Positions 27,201 through 39,616 of a DNA stretch of 64,000 nucleotides are shown here, piece by piece. This DNA comes from Hermodice carunculata (lineage: Eukaryota; Annelida; Polychaeta; Eunicida; Amphinomidae), in NCBI GenBank assembly GCA_964020975.1, contig OZ026619.1, forward strand, positions 96,270,804 through 96,334,803. Reading direction: 5' to 3'. A program made the translations under genes and the position numbers. Position 1 is the first letter of the stretch. Every line of letters begins with the position of its first letter. The notes under the pieces are model-generated. The model worked only from the letters and a program-made list of their open reading frames with translations, was not told the origin of the DNA and ran no database searches.

Positions 27201-28530
27201 AGTTACAAATTAATTTTGGAACGATGTACATATGTTCTAAATGCTTACCAATCCTGGAATGCGCTTTTCGCTGCGATATCTGTTATGATCAGTAAGTATT
27301 TTTGATATTTCAGCTTTCGTAACCTTTGATGACCCAGAGCAGGTTCCACGTCGTTGAAGGGTTACTTCTAGTATCATGAAACGGGATGAATCAGTTTTTA
27401 AATTCATTAATAATATAAAATTGAGTGTTGAAGAGATGAGATTTGAGGATGTAATAGAATTCTGTTTCAGTATAAGTTCTGTCTGTATAAATCTGTAAAT
27501 CATCTGGTTTGGAGAATTAAAAATTCTATCTTCCAATCACTTTGGTGACAGGAAAAGAGATATATCCGGGTAACAATTTATTAATGTGCAACTTAATGAA
27601 CAATTAGTGAAGATAGCATCTAATTTGCCCTCGCGGTGACGTTCAGTCCAGTACAAAGATACAGAAAAAAAGTTAATCTAAATGATTCATGAAATGCGCC
27701 TGAAAAAAAAATTGAAACAAATATATAAAAAAAATAGTAATAAGCATGATAGAGTAAAATAAAAAAAGTATGTTTGATCAAATTGTAACATGTATGTTCT
27801 TTTACTTCAATATGTCATCATCTTTAACCCACTGTATGAGTATGAATCAGAACATGTGCTTCTTGCCAAACCAATATGCAAAAATGACAATGACGATGAC
27901 GACGATGATGATTGTGATATGTGTTTGCTGGTATATTAACCTTATATCCTCCCTGGCACAATTTTATTCACTTCAATTTTGCAAAACATTCAAATTAACA
28001 CACACACATACACACACAAACACACACACACATGTGCGTGCACAAACACTAACAAAAATTTTAAAAAGACACAAGTTGATCAACAAAGGAAGCAAGAAAA
28101 ATATAAACGTACAATGTTAAAACTTAAACAGATTTGACATAGATCTTTTAGATCTCAACTTTTCCTGTATAAAATATATTGGCATAAATTTGCCCTCGGC
28201 TTGTATTATATATGTTCTCAAAACCAGTGTAGCATGGAGAAAACCTTGTATTCCATGCAATCAGTTTAAGATGCTTGATTTGCATGAATATCATGCAAAA
28301 TATAAGCTGCATTTTATAGTCTAATTTGGCAAAGGCTCTAATCCTCATAGAAGCAATCAAAACAAAAAAATGGGGAACTCTTAATTTTTCTATGGTTACT
28401 GCTCATTTTCCCAGCAAACTGTTGATTAAATTAATTGCCACATACCTTTAAGTTCGCCTAAAGGTTGGTTATAAACCTTTGGAATGACCACAGCTACCAG
28501 CAGGAGAACCACAATCTGGATGCACTTCAT
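24294..28530 (-). CDS. CAP-superfamily secreted protein, copy A (6 coding exons)
   Basis: Coding exons on the minus strand are 28530-28446, 27367-27249, 26753-26677, 25777-25606, 25056-24953 and 24324-24294. All introns are GT-AG with phases 1,0,2,0,2. They total 588 nt, giving 195 residues plus stop. Residues 1-17 form a hydrophobic signal peptide (MKCIQIVVLLLVAVVI). The CAP domain follows: TDHNRYRSE (54-62), WDNDLARRAQNLA (70-82), WGHD (87-90), GQNIYA (104-109), GHYTQ (147-151), VGCGYKKC (160-167) and the terminal VCDYFPAGNF. The cleft has His89, Glu129 and His148, with Gln105 at a usual Glu position. Eight cysteines remain after the signal peptide. There is no C-terminal CRISP or ShK domain, so it resembles a minimal antigen 5/PR-1 type secreted protein. 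The catalytic role of CAP proteins is unsettled; sterol or lipid binding, signalling and defence roles are known in the family. The predicted protein is the same as that of the divergent copy B, with only silent changes seen in exon 1. Confidence 0.9.
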
Positions 28531-28578
28531 CCTCTTGATTAAGAGACTAGTTCAAGTTATTTGGGTGCAATACAGCTT

Positions 28579-28586
28579 TATTTATA
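28579..28586 (-). promoter_or_regulatory. TATA box of CAP copy A
   Basis: The minus strand reads TATAAATA 49 nt upstream of the copy A start codon, the exact mirror of the copy B box. About 320 bp further upstream also belong to the duplicated arm, so both genes share a proximal promoter. Confidence 0.6.
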
Positions 28587-29030
28587 TGAAATATCAGAGA
28601 CTTTCTTACATCTTTTGAAGCAACATCTGGTCCCAAAATTGGAGCCACAGTATGTGTTTAATCTTTTTGTATGTCCAAATGGTTTGTGCCCTTGTGATAC
28701 TGTTTCATCATAACTACGGAAAAGTGATGTGTACATTCTAACAGCAGGGATGTCCGGAAACTTGACTTAATTTCTTTCATGTTTCGATTTCAGCATGAAT
28801 GTTGACTGGATCAGAGTAACTTTGTTTCCGGCATACTACGAGTTATCCATTTTTCACACAATATTATGTGCATCAAAGATATACATTCTAAATATCAAAT
28901 GAAAGGTTGTAATAATGTGGGAATTATAGTCTGGTTTCTCCAGGATGTGGCCTCCTGAGAGTCGGCAGTATTCGTGAAATATCAAGCAGGCGGACAGAGT
29001 TATGGTATCACATTGAAATTCAAATTAAAA

Positions 29031-30098
29031 CTAGGAAAGATGATTTGCTGCGTAGCAAATCAGTGTGTGTGTCTTCAAAGCATATAAGTTTGGCAATGTA
29101 CAACTATTCCATAACACAGGAGCAGAAGCTGGAATGGTATCTCTATGTATTATAGCTTTGAAGTTATTGAAGATTTAAATTTTCTAATGGTGCTATGCAG
29201 CATATTTTAAATTGCTGCAACCTTTATCCTTTGGTACTTCACATTCCATTAAGCTTATGGCTGCATGCAAATTTCAAAGTCCAAATGACCTTGATCTTTG
29301 ACCTTTACAGGTCACATGTAAATTGCAGTGTTACAATATCCACAATTTAAGCCAAACATGAACCAAATCGGATGAAAATTGAGCAAGTTATGACAAGATG
29401 AAACTTTCAAAGGGCCAATGACCTGTTTGAGGTTACATGTTCTTATAAAAATGTCCAGTGTAGCAATACCTACAATCTGAGACCAACATGATTAGAATTG
29501 GATGCAGATTGGCCAAGTTATGACTGGATGAAACATTCAAAGGTCTACATGACCTTGACCTTTGAACTTTAGAGGTCACATGTAAATCTAAAAAAATGTG
29601 CACGATTACAATGGCTACAATTTGAGCCCAACATGATCAAAATTTGATAAAAATTGACCAAGTTATGGTTAGAAGAAAGCCACCCTCGAAAGTAGCATCT
29701 GACCTTGAAATGACCTTTGACCTTGAGATGACCTCTACCGGAAGTGAACCTTGACCTCAAAAATGACATTTTGGCTTAAAATTGACCTTTGACCTTGATA
29801 TGACCTTTGACCTTGACATGACCTTGACATTTGAGATGACCTTTACCTTGGTATGATCGAACTCCTATACACTCGGAACCACATCTCCTATAGTATATAA
29901 GATATTGAAGATTCAAAACTTTAATTAGCCCTCATTTGCATAATTTTGAAAAGCTTGACCTCTCATTATAAAAAGGCCAGACTCTATCCATAGAAGTGTA
30001 ATTGTGCCAAGTTTGGAGTTTCTACATATAATACTTTTCAAATGAAATGTCGGACAAATTTGCCTGTAAAGAAAGAGAGAAAGAAAGAAAGAAAGAAA
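29031..30098 (-). mobile_element. Helitron-like element, left copy 1
   Basis: Same family as 33065-34172 in inverse orientation. Its 3' terminus (CTAG at 29031-29034 with hairpin 29042-29061) lies 125 bp from palindrome arm A. The interior carries TGACCTTTGACCTT runs and the far end a GAAA microsatellite. Confidence 0.55.
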
Positions 30099-30424
30099 CT
30101 AGAAAAGATGATTTGCTGCATAGCAAATCAGTGTGTGTGTCTTCAAAGCATATTAGTATGGCAATGTACAACTATTCCATAACACAGGAGTAGAAGTTGG
30201 AATGGCATCTCTTTCTATTATAGCTTTGAAGTAATTCAAGCTTTAAAATTTCAAATGCCCCTAATTTGCATAATTTTAAACATCTGCATTTCTGTGTATT
30301 AAACGGCCAAACTCCTTATATGGAGGTACAATCATGCCAAGTTTACAGTTTCTATGTATAATAGTGTCTGAGAAAAGTGTCGGACAAATTTGCTGGTAAA
30401 GAAGAAAGAAAGAAAGAAAGAAAC
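30099..30424 (-). mobile_element. Helitron-like element, left copy 2 (short)
   Basis: A second CTAG end (30099-30102) with hairpin abuts the GAAA run of copy 1. This copy is only about 325 bp and lacks the AGGTCA-rich interior, ending in another GAAA run. Confidence 0.5.
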
Positions 30425-31497
30425 TGGCAAAGAAGATTTTTTTAAATCTGTCTGTGTGCCTTCAAAGGTTGTAAATATTATATGCTACAACTTTTGTCCT
30501 TTGGTACTTTACATTCCATTAAGCTTATGGCTGCATGCAAATTTCAAAGTCCAAATGACCTTGACCTTTGACCTTTGACCTTTACAGGTCACATGTAAAT
30601 TGCACAGTGTTACAATACCCACAATTTGAGCCGGACATGAACCAAATCGGAGTAAAATTGACCAAGTTATGGCAAGATGAAACTTTCAAAGGGCCAAATG
30701 ACCTTGACCTTTGCCTTTTTGAGGTTACATGTTCTTATAAAAATGTCCAGTGTAGCAATATCTACAATTTGAGTCCAACATAATCAGAACTGGATGGAGA
30801 TTGGCCACGTTATGATTGGATGAAACTTTCAAAGGTCCAAATGACCTTGACCTTTGAACTTTAGAGGTCACATGTAAATCTATAAAATGTGCAAGGTTAC
30901 AATAGCTACAATTTGAGCCCAACATGATCAAAATTGGATAAAAATTGAACAAGTTATGGCCAGAAGAAAGCCAGAACAGAAAGTGGCCTTTGACCTTGAA
31001 ATGACCTTTGACCTTGAGATGACCTCTACCTGAAGTGAACCTTGACCTCAAAAATGACATTTTGGTTTAAAATTGACCTTTGACCTTGATATGACCTTTG
31101 ACCTTGACATGACCTTGACATTAGAGCTGACCTTTACCTTGCTATGATCGAACTCCTATACACTCGGAACCACATCTACTATAGTATATAAGATATTGAA
31201 GATTTAAAACTTTAATTAGCCCTCATTTGCATAATTTTGAAAAGCATGACCTCTCATTATAAAAAGGCCAGACTTTATCCATAGAATTATAATTGTGCCA
31301 AGTTTGGAGTTTCTACATATAATACTTTTCAAATGAAATGTCGGACAAATTTGCCGGTAAAGAAAGAAAGAAAGAAGAAAGAAAGAAAGAAATAAAGAAT
31401 TCCTAGAAAAACAGAAAAGTGTGTGCTGACACACACACTTTAATAAAGAATTCCTAGTAAAACAGAAAAGTGTGTGCTGACACACACATTTTAAAAA
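30425..31497 (-). mobile_element. Helitron-like element, left copy 3
   Basis: The terminus is degraded (CTGG), but the interior matches the right copy. Its distal end has two tandem ~65-bp repeats of the palindromic end sequence (GTGTGTGCTGACACACAC), each followed by GAATTCCTAG on the plus strand. Confidence 0.5.
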
Positions 31498-32903
31498 AAA
31501 GACAGACAATAACAACTATACCATCGGCACTTGTATGTGAAGGCATAAGGCGACGTGGTCAAGTACAAAACTTGACACAAATTAAAACACCTTCTGTTGA
31601 ACATTTGTCAAATAAAACAATCGAAATAGAAGGAACCAGACTAGATTTTTTTCATTATTTTGGCAATTTAATTCAGACCATATATTTCAAAAGTATTTAA
31701 ATATCGGACCTTGTCAGGATGAGAAACGGTAAACTGGTGGTGAAGGTGGTTAGAAACACCCATGTCTATAGTTTTCCTTACATTGTTCACCTTCTATGGG
31801 AATGGCACAGCACTGATGTCAATCGACAGCAGCCCCTGCAAAATTGCTGGTTGTTAGATCCTGAGTTATAGTTTATTGATTGTCAATACGATCAATATGC
31901 CAACATCCCAAGAGGAAAGCTCCCGACACAACTTACATTGGTGACTCATTCTGTCTATGGCTGAGAGATAAAACAAATGCGCCACAAAGCTACGCGCAGG
32001 TGGGGGTCGCCAAAGATAGGCCTACTGAGGTACTATTCAATATATCTCATTAAAAAGGATAATAAAATCAACAGATCAATATGAATTACTCAGGCACAAC
32101 TACGTGTCCTGGCGCCATAGATTTAACCATATCACATTGAAATAAGACTTAGTGACCAGGTCGCCCTTCTCTGGGACAGAGCACTGTCCAATGGTATGGT
32201 TTATCTAATATTGTCAACTTAATTGCCTGTTTGTGTTGAAATAAGTCAATACATTGAAGCAGATGACATCTGACTAGTAGCGAATTCTAGCAGGTTAAAG
32301 CGGAAATACGAATTTATAACATGAATGTTAGTCTCGGTATGTTTCTCTGTGATGCGAAATAAAGAAACAAAAGTAATAAGTTTAAATTACATGAATGAAA
32401 ATGCTAAATTAATTTACTGATTTGACACAGACATCTGACTCAGCATTGTTACGTGGCATACCCACTAGTTCTCATGCGTTTTGTGCGGAGTTTCGTGAAG
32501 CAAACTAGGGACTGAAACATGTAGCATGTACCAAGTTTCATCTTTGTTCACGTCAAATAACTTTGAACTTGCATCGTTCGTTCCTCGTCACTTGCGGAAA
32601 CGGTATATGTACAAACTCAGACAGGAAGGTTGATAATTGCTTTGATGTTTCTCAGATATTTGTATAATGGTTGGAAGTTGTGGTCGAGCTCTGGTAAAGC
32701 ATGTCTGTGATGTAGTTTGCACTATTTACCATGCTCTTGCGATCCCATTCAAAGATCTAAGTCCCCGATATCATACATGAAAGTTCAGCTGGCGAAAATT
32801 TGCTCTGTCTTTCCCAATTTTGACCTCCTTGATGATGCAACAGTGCTATTGTGTCTAAAAATTCCCATTGAGAGCTTACACTAAATGGATGCATGCATGC
32901 ATG

Positions 32904-32978
<75 letters not shown>

Positions 32979-33064
32979 CCAAAAATTCTGATACCACCAT
33001 CTTTGGCAACAGAATAATATCCTATAAAAGTAACACCAAATAATGTTGACTAATGAACACTATT
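31498..33064. other. Unique part of the palindrome spacer
   Basis: The only spacer DNA not in a Helitron-like repeat. No coding segment was found, and it contains the GATA tract. Confidence 0.5.
32905..32978 (+). repeat. (GATA)n microsatellite
   Basis: About 18 GATA units preceded by a short ATGC run, in the palindrome spacer. Confidence 0.95.
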
Positions 33065-34172
33065 AAAGTGTGTGTCGACACACACTTTTCTGTTTTTCTA
33101 GGAATTCTTTATTTCTTCCTTTCTTTCTTCTTTCTTTCTTTCTTTCTTTCTTTGTTTACAGGCAAATTTATCCGACATTTCATTTGAAAAGTATTACATA
33201 TAGAAACTGCAAACTTGGCACAATTATACTTCTATAGATAAAGTCTGGCCTTTTTATAATGAGAGGTCATGCTTTTCAAAATTATGCAAATGAGGGCTAA
33301 TTAAAGTTTTAAATCTTCAATATCTTATATACTATAGTAGATGTGGTTCCGAGTGTATAGGAGTTTGATCATAGCAAGGTAAAGGTCATCTCAAATGTCA
33401 AGGTCATGTCAAGCTCAAAGGTCATGTCAAGGTCAAAGTTCAATTTTAAGCCAAAATGTCATTTTTGAGGTCAAGGTTTGCTTCAGGTAGAGGTCACCTC
33501 AAGGTCAAAGGTCATTTGAAGGTCAAAGGCCAATTTCCATGGTTACTTTCTTATAGCCATAACTTGGTCAATTTTTATCCAATTTTGATCATGTTGGGCT
33601 CAAATGGTAGCTATGGTAATACTACACATTTTGCATGTACATGTGACCTCTAAAGGTCAAAAGTCAAGGTCATTTAGACCTTTGAAAGTTTCATCCAGTC
33701 ATAACTTGGCCAATTTCCATCCAATTCTAATCAAGTTGGACTCAAATTGTAGATATTGCAACACTGCACATTTTTACAAGAACATGTAACCTCGAAAGGG
33801 CAAAGGTCAAGGTCATTTGGCCCTTTGAAAGTTTCATCTTGCCATAACTTGGTCAATTTCCATCCGATTTGGTTCATGTCGTGTTTAAATTTTGGGTATT
33901 GTAACACTTCGCAATCTACATGTGATCAACTTTTACTAGAGGGTTGTTGACCATTGCACAGCTAATGAATTAAGACTAAAAGTTGTAGCAATTCAAATTA
34001 TGCTAAATAGCACCATTAGAAATTTCAAATCTTGAATAACTTTAAACCTATAATAGATAGAGATGCCATTCCAACTTGTACTCCTGTGTTATGGAATAGT
34101 TGTACATTGCCACACCAATATGCTTTGAAGACACACACACTGATTTGCTATGCAGCAAATCATCTTTTCTAG
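33065..34172 (+). mobile_element. Helitron-like non-autonomous element, right copy
   Basis: The 5' end has a perfect 24-bp palindrome (AAAGTGTGTGTC and its complement), then GAATTC and a CTTT-type microsatellite. The interior is made of diverged ~135-bp units rich in AAGGTCAAAGGTCA. The 3' end has a hairpin GATTTGCT-ATGC-AGCAAATC, seven bases, then CTAG followed by T, as in Helitron 3' ends. No Rep/helicase coding is present. Family placement (Helitron or Helentron/HINE-like) is inference. Confidence 0.55.
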
Positions 34173-34530
34173 TTGTTACACTGTATTCTCAATAATCATA
34201 ACTAGTTCAACCATTCATTTGATATTTAGAATGTATATCTTTGATGCACATAATATCGTGAGAAAAATGAGTAACTCGTAGTATGCCGGAAACAAAGTTA
34301 CTCTGATCCAGTCAACATTCATGCTGAAATCGAAACATGAAAGAAATTAAGTCAAGTTTCCGGACATCCCTGCTGTTAGAATGTACACATCACTTTTCCG
34401 TAGTTATGATGAAACAGTATCACAAGGGCACAAACCATTTGGACATACAAAAAGATTAAACACATACTGTGGCTCCAATTTTGGGACCAGATGTTGCTTC
34501 AAAAGATGTAAGAAAGTCTCTGATATTTCA

Positions 34531-34538
34531 TATAAATA
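34531..34538 (+). promoter_or_regulatory. TATA box of CAP copy B
   Basis: TATAAATA lies 49 nt upstream of the ATG and is followed by AAGC. The same box sits at the mirror position in copy A. The start of transcription would then fall about 34560-34570, leaving a very short 5' UTR. This is inference from spacing. Confidence 0.6.
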
Positions 34539-34586
34539 AAGCTGTATTGCACCCAAATAACTTGAACTAGTCTTCTAATCAAGAGG

Positions 34587-37500
34587 ATGAAGTGCATCCA
34601 GATTGTGGTTCTTCTGCTGGTGGCTGTGGTCATTCCAAAGGTTTATAACCAACCTTTAGGCGAACTTAAAGGTATGTGGCAATTAATTTAATCAACAGTT
34701 TGCTGGGAAAATGAGCAGTAACCATAGAAAAATTAAGAGTTCCCCATTTTTTTGTTTTGATTGCTTTTATGAGGATTAGAGCCTTTGCCAAATTAGACTA
34801 TAAAATGCAGCTTATATTTTGCATGATATTCATGCAAATCAAGCATCTTAAACTGATTGCATGGAATACAAGGTTTTCTCCATGCTACACTGGTTTTGAG
34901 AACAGATATAATACAAGCCGAGGGCAAATTTATGCCAATATATTTTATACAGGAAAAGTTGAGATCTAAAAGATCCATGTCAAATCTGTTTAAGTTTTAA
35001 CATTGTACGTTTATATTTTTCTTGCTTCCTTTGTTGATCAACTTGTGTCTTTTTAAAATTTTTGTTAGTGTTTGTGCACGCACATGTGTGTGTGTGTGTT
35101 TGTGTGTGTATGTGTGTGTGTTAATTTGAATGTTTTGCAAAATTGAAGTGAATAAAATTGTGTCAGGGAGGATATAAGGTTAATATACCAGCAAACACAT
35201 ATCACAATCATCATCATCGTCGTCATCGTCATTGTCATTTTTGCACATTGGTTTGGCAAGAGGCACATGTTCTGATTCATACTCATACAGTGGGTTAAAG
35301 ATGATGACATATTGAAGTAAAAGAACATACATGTTACAATTTGATCAAACGTACTTTTTTTATTTTACTCTATCATGCTTATTACTATTTTTTTAATATA
35401 TTTTTTTCAATTTTTTTTCAGACGCATTTGATGAATCATTTAGAGTAACTCTTTTTCTGTATCTTTGTACTGGATTGAACGTCACCGCGAGGGCAAATTA
35501 GATGCTAACTGCACTAACTGTTCATTAAGTTGCACATTAATAAATTGTTACCCGGATATATCTCTTTTCCTGTCACCAAATTGATGGGAAGATAGAATTT
35601 TTAATTCTCCAAACCAGATGATTTACAGATTTATACAGACAGGACTTATACTGAAACAGAAATCTACTACATCCTCAAATCTCATCTCTTCAACACTCAA
35701 TTTTATATTATTAATGAATTTAAAAACTGATTCATCCCGTTTCATGATACTAGAAGTAACCCTTCAACGACGTGGAACCTGCTCTGGGTCATCAAAGGTT
35801 ACGAAAGCTGAAATATCAAAAATACTTACTGATCATAACAGATATCGCAGCGAAAAGCGCATTCCAGGATTGGTAAGCATTTAGAACATATGTACATCGT
35901 TCCAAAATTAATTTGTAACTTAAAAACTAGATAGGCATTCACACAGTGTTATCATTTTCATCTTATAGGGCTAGTAATCCATATTTCAGCTAGTAATCCA
36001 ATTGTGTCTGTCTTGATGCCTGATAATTTTAGGTGCTGAAAAATTCACTGCATCTGGTTGACGTTGAGTCTAACATTGCTATCATCAGTAAATTATTTTT
36101 AAATACCCATATCGAACACGTGTCATTGGTTTGCTAGTGCTAAAACTTATAGCAAGGATAATTATTGGAGTTAAATTACATTCGTACAATCTTTGCTAAC
36201 ATTAAGGATGAGCTGCAATTAATTGCGAGCTAATGGTGGGAAACAGAAAGCAAAATGCTAGAAAATAACACTGGTTGCGTCATTTTCAGTGGTAATGTGT
36301 CACCCTAAGAGTAGCTACTTTAGACAGTGCACATATGGCTGTAAACATTCCAATGCATATTTTTCATCTAGACCTGGGACAATGATCTGGCAAGAAGGGC
36401 ACAGAATCTTGCAGACACTTGCAGATGGGGCCATGATAAGCTTGACGGGTATGATATGCAGTATAATGCATTGCATGATAATAAATAATTACATTAATAA
36501 AGGGAATAATAATTGCAATAATGGGAAATAGTCTCTTGAATTGAGAGGTATTAAAGATACAATGGCTGTACTAACCTGACATGGGAGACAAAATTGTACT
36601 CATTCAAAAATGATGTTATTTCACATACTTTTTATTTACTAATATTAAATTCACCGAGAGTTTACTATACTATCAGGGTATATATGCAATGGAACTGAGA
36701 ATGATAGTGTTTTCACAGTGCTTTATAGAATGATTCCATTATTCCATATACCTGGGCGAAGCCATGACGTCCTGGCAAGCAGTCACAAAAAAATAATGAG
36801 ACATATATCTGACCCAGCTTTGTCTCACTTTTTGTGTTGCTCTAAACAATAAATGCTATTGATATTATTCTCTAAGTCATTGTGCCTAAGGCAACTTAAA
36901 GATGTTTGTGAGGCAGAACAACGTTCTATTATTTGTATCTGAACAGTATGAACATGAACCCTTTGATGAGTGTGTACATTTGCATGTGAACGCCACATTT
37001 TCTCTTATCAAGCTTCAGTATACCTCTTCATGGGGACACCCATGAACTTAATGTTAAAAAGTTGTGGGCGTAAATTTTAGTTGTTATTAAAGCAAATTAT
37101 ATACGAAATATTATTTTAGTATTAAACGTTGATCAGTCTGATATGTTTCATTGTTGCATGACTGAAAATGTGTGGTCATAAGTTTTCTGTTGAGTTTTGT
37201 TTGTTGATCTGGATCAATATTTTAATCTTGTATATAAGCTGTACTTGAAACTGCTTGATTGATCATTGTGTATTTTAATAATTTTCAGCAAGATCCGGCA
37301 AAGCCAGTTTGAGAAAAAGAGGTTTAAAATGATGTTTTTGCAATTCAGATGTGGAAGTCAGAGTGGAAAAAAATTAGGTCAAAACATCTATGCTCACTCA
37401 GCCTGGGAGGGTAAGGGTGGAGTATCCGGCGGTATAACAGCCTGGGGAGATGAGAAGAAAGACTGGACAGGTCCAAAATATCCTGGATATTGTACAAAAG

Positions 37501-38831
37501 TCTGTGGTCATTACACTCAGGTGAAAATCTTAAACCATTTTAAAATATTCATCTCTTTAATGATTACTAGCCTATACACACTTCTGCTGGGAAACTAAAT
37601 CAACTTTTGTTTGGGGGAAGGGGAGCTTTATAAATTCTGATTGGTTAATGACTTATACTGGACAGGTCTCTAGAACATTATCCACATTCTAAAATTATAA
37701 GCCATCTTTGACAGTACTGTTAATTGCTGCAAAAGGCAAAGAATTGAGAATTTCCAAAACTTCAACAGACATCTTTTATAAGCAATGTGAAGAAATAGAC
37801 TGTGCTCCTTACTGGCGAATGGCAATAACCCATAAAATGCAACTGGTAGTCAACGGGTAAACTTTGAACATTAATTTATGGCAACTGTACTCTCTATTGT
37901 GTTACCCGCCAGTTTCAAACAGAAAACTACTGAGAATTCCTTACAGACTTAATTAATTGTATATTGCATGAAACTTCAGGGAAATACAGACAAGCATGTT
38001 ACGAGAAAAAAACACCACTTATTCATTTATCATGTCATTAGGAAACAAGTATTTCATTTACTGTTTCAGATTGTATGGAGGAAGACGAAAAAAGTTGGAT
38101 GTGGTTACAAAAAATGCTCCAATTTCATGGCTGGCTATGATATGGTTTATTTTGTCTGTGACTATTTCCCAGCGTAAGTTACCTTTGATATAAATTCTGA
38201 CTGTCATTTTGTCACTTTAAAAATCCGCTTAGGGGAGATCAAAAATGGTAGTTCCTCTTGAAAGTCGCTTATACATTTATGTGATTAAATATGCGTCCAT
38301 AGATTATAACAACCGATTCAGGTTAATGGAGTTAATATGTTTAAGAGGCAACATTTGCCTGGTTACATATTGGAATAGAATAATATTGCCAAACTGCAAT
38401 AAAGCGAAATAAAATAAGATGATAGAAATAAGTATTGTAATTTTCTGAGGCATTTCTGATCCCCACTATATGGATCGCTAATATGCAATGCCTAAGGACT
38501 CCATTTACAAACACCATTTGTTTAAGTATGTATATACATAATGTATTTTCATACCAGTGTTTTGGTAAGTGAATGTAACAGCACTGTGAATACATATAGA
38601 GAGAGTGTTTGCAATTTCTGTTTTAGATGTAGAGCTTTCCGACAATGAGTAGTCAAGATAAAAATTTAAAATAAGCTGTTCAATTATGTGCATTGAGACA
38701 GGTATTTATTTCCGTGTGATGCGCTAGGCAGCAAATTACAAATCAACCTTTCCTAAGGGACACGAAAATGCCTAATATTTGTTATTTGTGTTTCTTACAG
38801 AGGAAACTTCTATGGCAAAGATGCATTCTAA
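34587..38831 (+). CDS. CAP-superfamily secreted protein, copy B (6 coding exons)
   Basis: Coding exons are 34587-34671, 35754-35872, 36372-36448, 37349-37520, 38070-38173 and 38801-38831, together 588 nt. The phases are the same as in copy A and the predicted 195-residue protein is identical: signal peptide, then one CAP domain with HNRYRSE, WGHD, GQNIYA, GHYTQ and VCDYFPAG motifs. The start ATG is the first after a TATA box 49 nt upstream. Exon 2 was fixed by its phase fit (exon 1 ends in AAAG, exon 2 begins AA) and by the TAG acceptor. Exon 4 was placed at the second of two CAG acceptors because this joins DKLDG to CGSQSGKKLG without a spurious insert. Exon 6 seems to run to a donor at 38852 and splice to a 3' UTR exon at 39533. 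The stop lies 21 nt before that junction, too close to trigger nonsense-mediated decay by the usual 50-nt rule. The gene lies head-to-head with copy A, with about 6.06 kb between start codons. Confidence 0.9.
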
Positions 38832-39035
38832 CCTACCATTGAACGAAACCAGGTACTAAGAGACACACTTATTAAGCTGACAAATGACTATAATTATGAA
38901 GATGGTAATGATAAAGAGAATGGCAATATTAATCATTCACAAAAGGAATAAATCATGTAATTTGATGAAACATCGGCGAATGAAACTATTGTAGTTTTGT
39001 AAAATTATAATGGTTCAATTAATGAACAATGTACT

Positions 39036-39058
39036 GTTGTAGAAAAAGAGCTGTTTAA

Positions 39059-39114
<56 letters not shown>

Positions 39115-39137
39115 TTAAACAGCTCTTTTGCTACAAC
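39036..39137. repeat. 102-bp TA-centred inverted repeat in copy B 3' flank
   Basis: GTTGTAGAAAAAGAGCTGTT is followed by TTAATATATG(TA)n and then the reverse complement ending CTACAAC, with one mismatch in the arms. Copy A has only one arm at the matching place. Confidence 0.8.
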
Positions 39138-39532
39138 TATATATGTGTGTGTGTGTGTATGCGTGTGTGTTTGTGTGTGTGGCTTATGGAGTAACTTTAA
39201 AGGAACAAAGCATACTGCAAACTGAATATCATATTTTGGAGGACTTAAAGGTATGATTCTATGCACGATTTCCTTTTGTGTCATGTATATGTGGGAACTG
39301 AATAAACACAAAAGAACCGCTCATTTACGTAATTAATTGAACTGTCACAATTAAGTAGAACACAAGTTATCTAACAGATTAATTCCTATGGTGACACACA
39401 AATAATGAGTACATGTTATCATATAAAAACTACATCATTTACAATGCGTTATTGTGATTATTTTTACACTTATTTTGTTATAGTTTAGCTGCTTCTTTTG
39501 TAACATTAGATATGTATTATTGCATGTTTCAG

Positions 39533-39616
39533 GCTCAAGTGATGGATTGAACGTACAGACAAAGTGAACCAATTATGTTGCTTATAGCAATAAACTAGTG
39601 ATCAATGAATTTTATG
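39533..39616 (+). other. Probable 3' UTR exon and poly(A) site of CAP copy B
   Basis: A good acceptor (TGCATGTTTCAG) at 39532 opens a segment ending soon after AATAAA at 39589-39594, followed by a T/TG-rich stretch. Exon 6 has a possible GTACTA donor after position 38852. The arrangement is kept in copies A and C. The donor is weak, and an earlier AATAAA near 38947 would allow an unspliced 3' end instead. Confidence 0.45.

Noticed and set aside
37263-37348. Using the first CAG (37288) as the start of CAP exon 4
   Set aside because: It would insert 20 unrelated residues between DKLDG and CGSQSG. The second acceptor gives the expected CAP spacing in the same phase.
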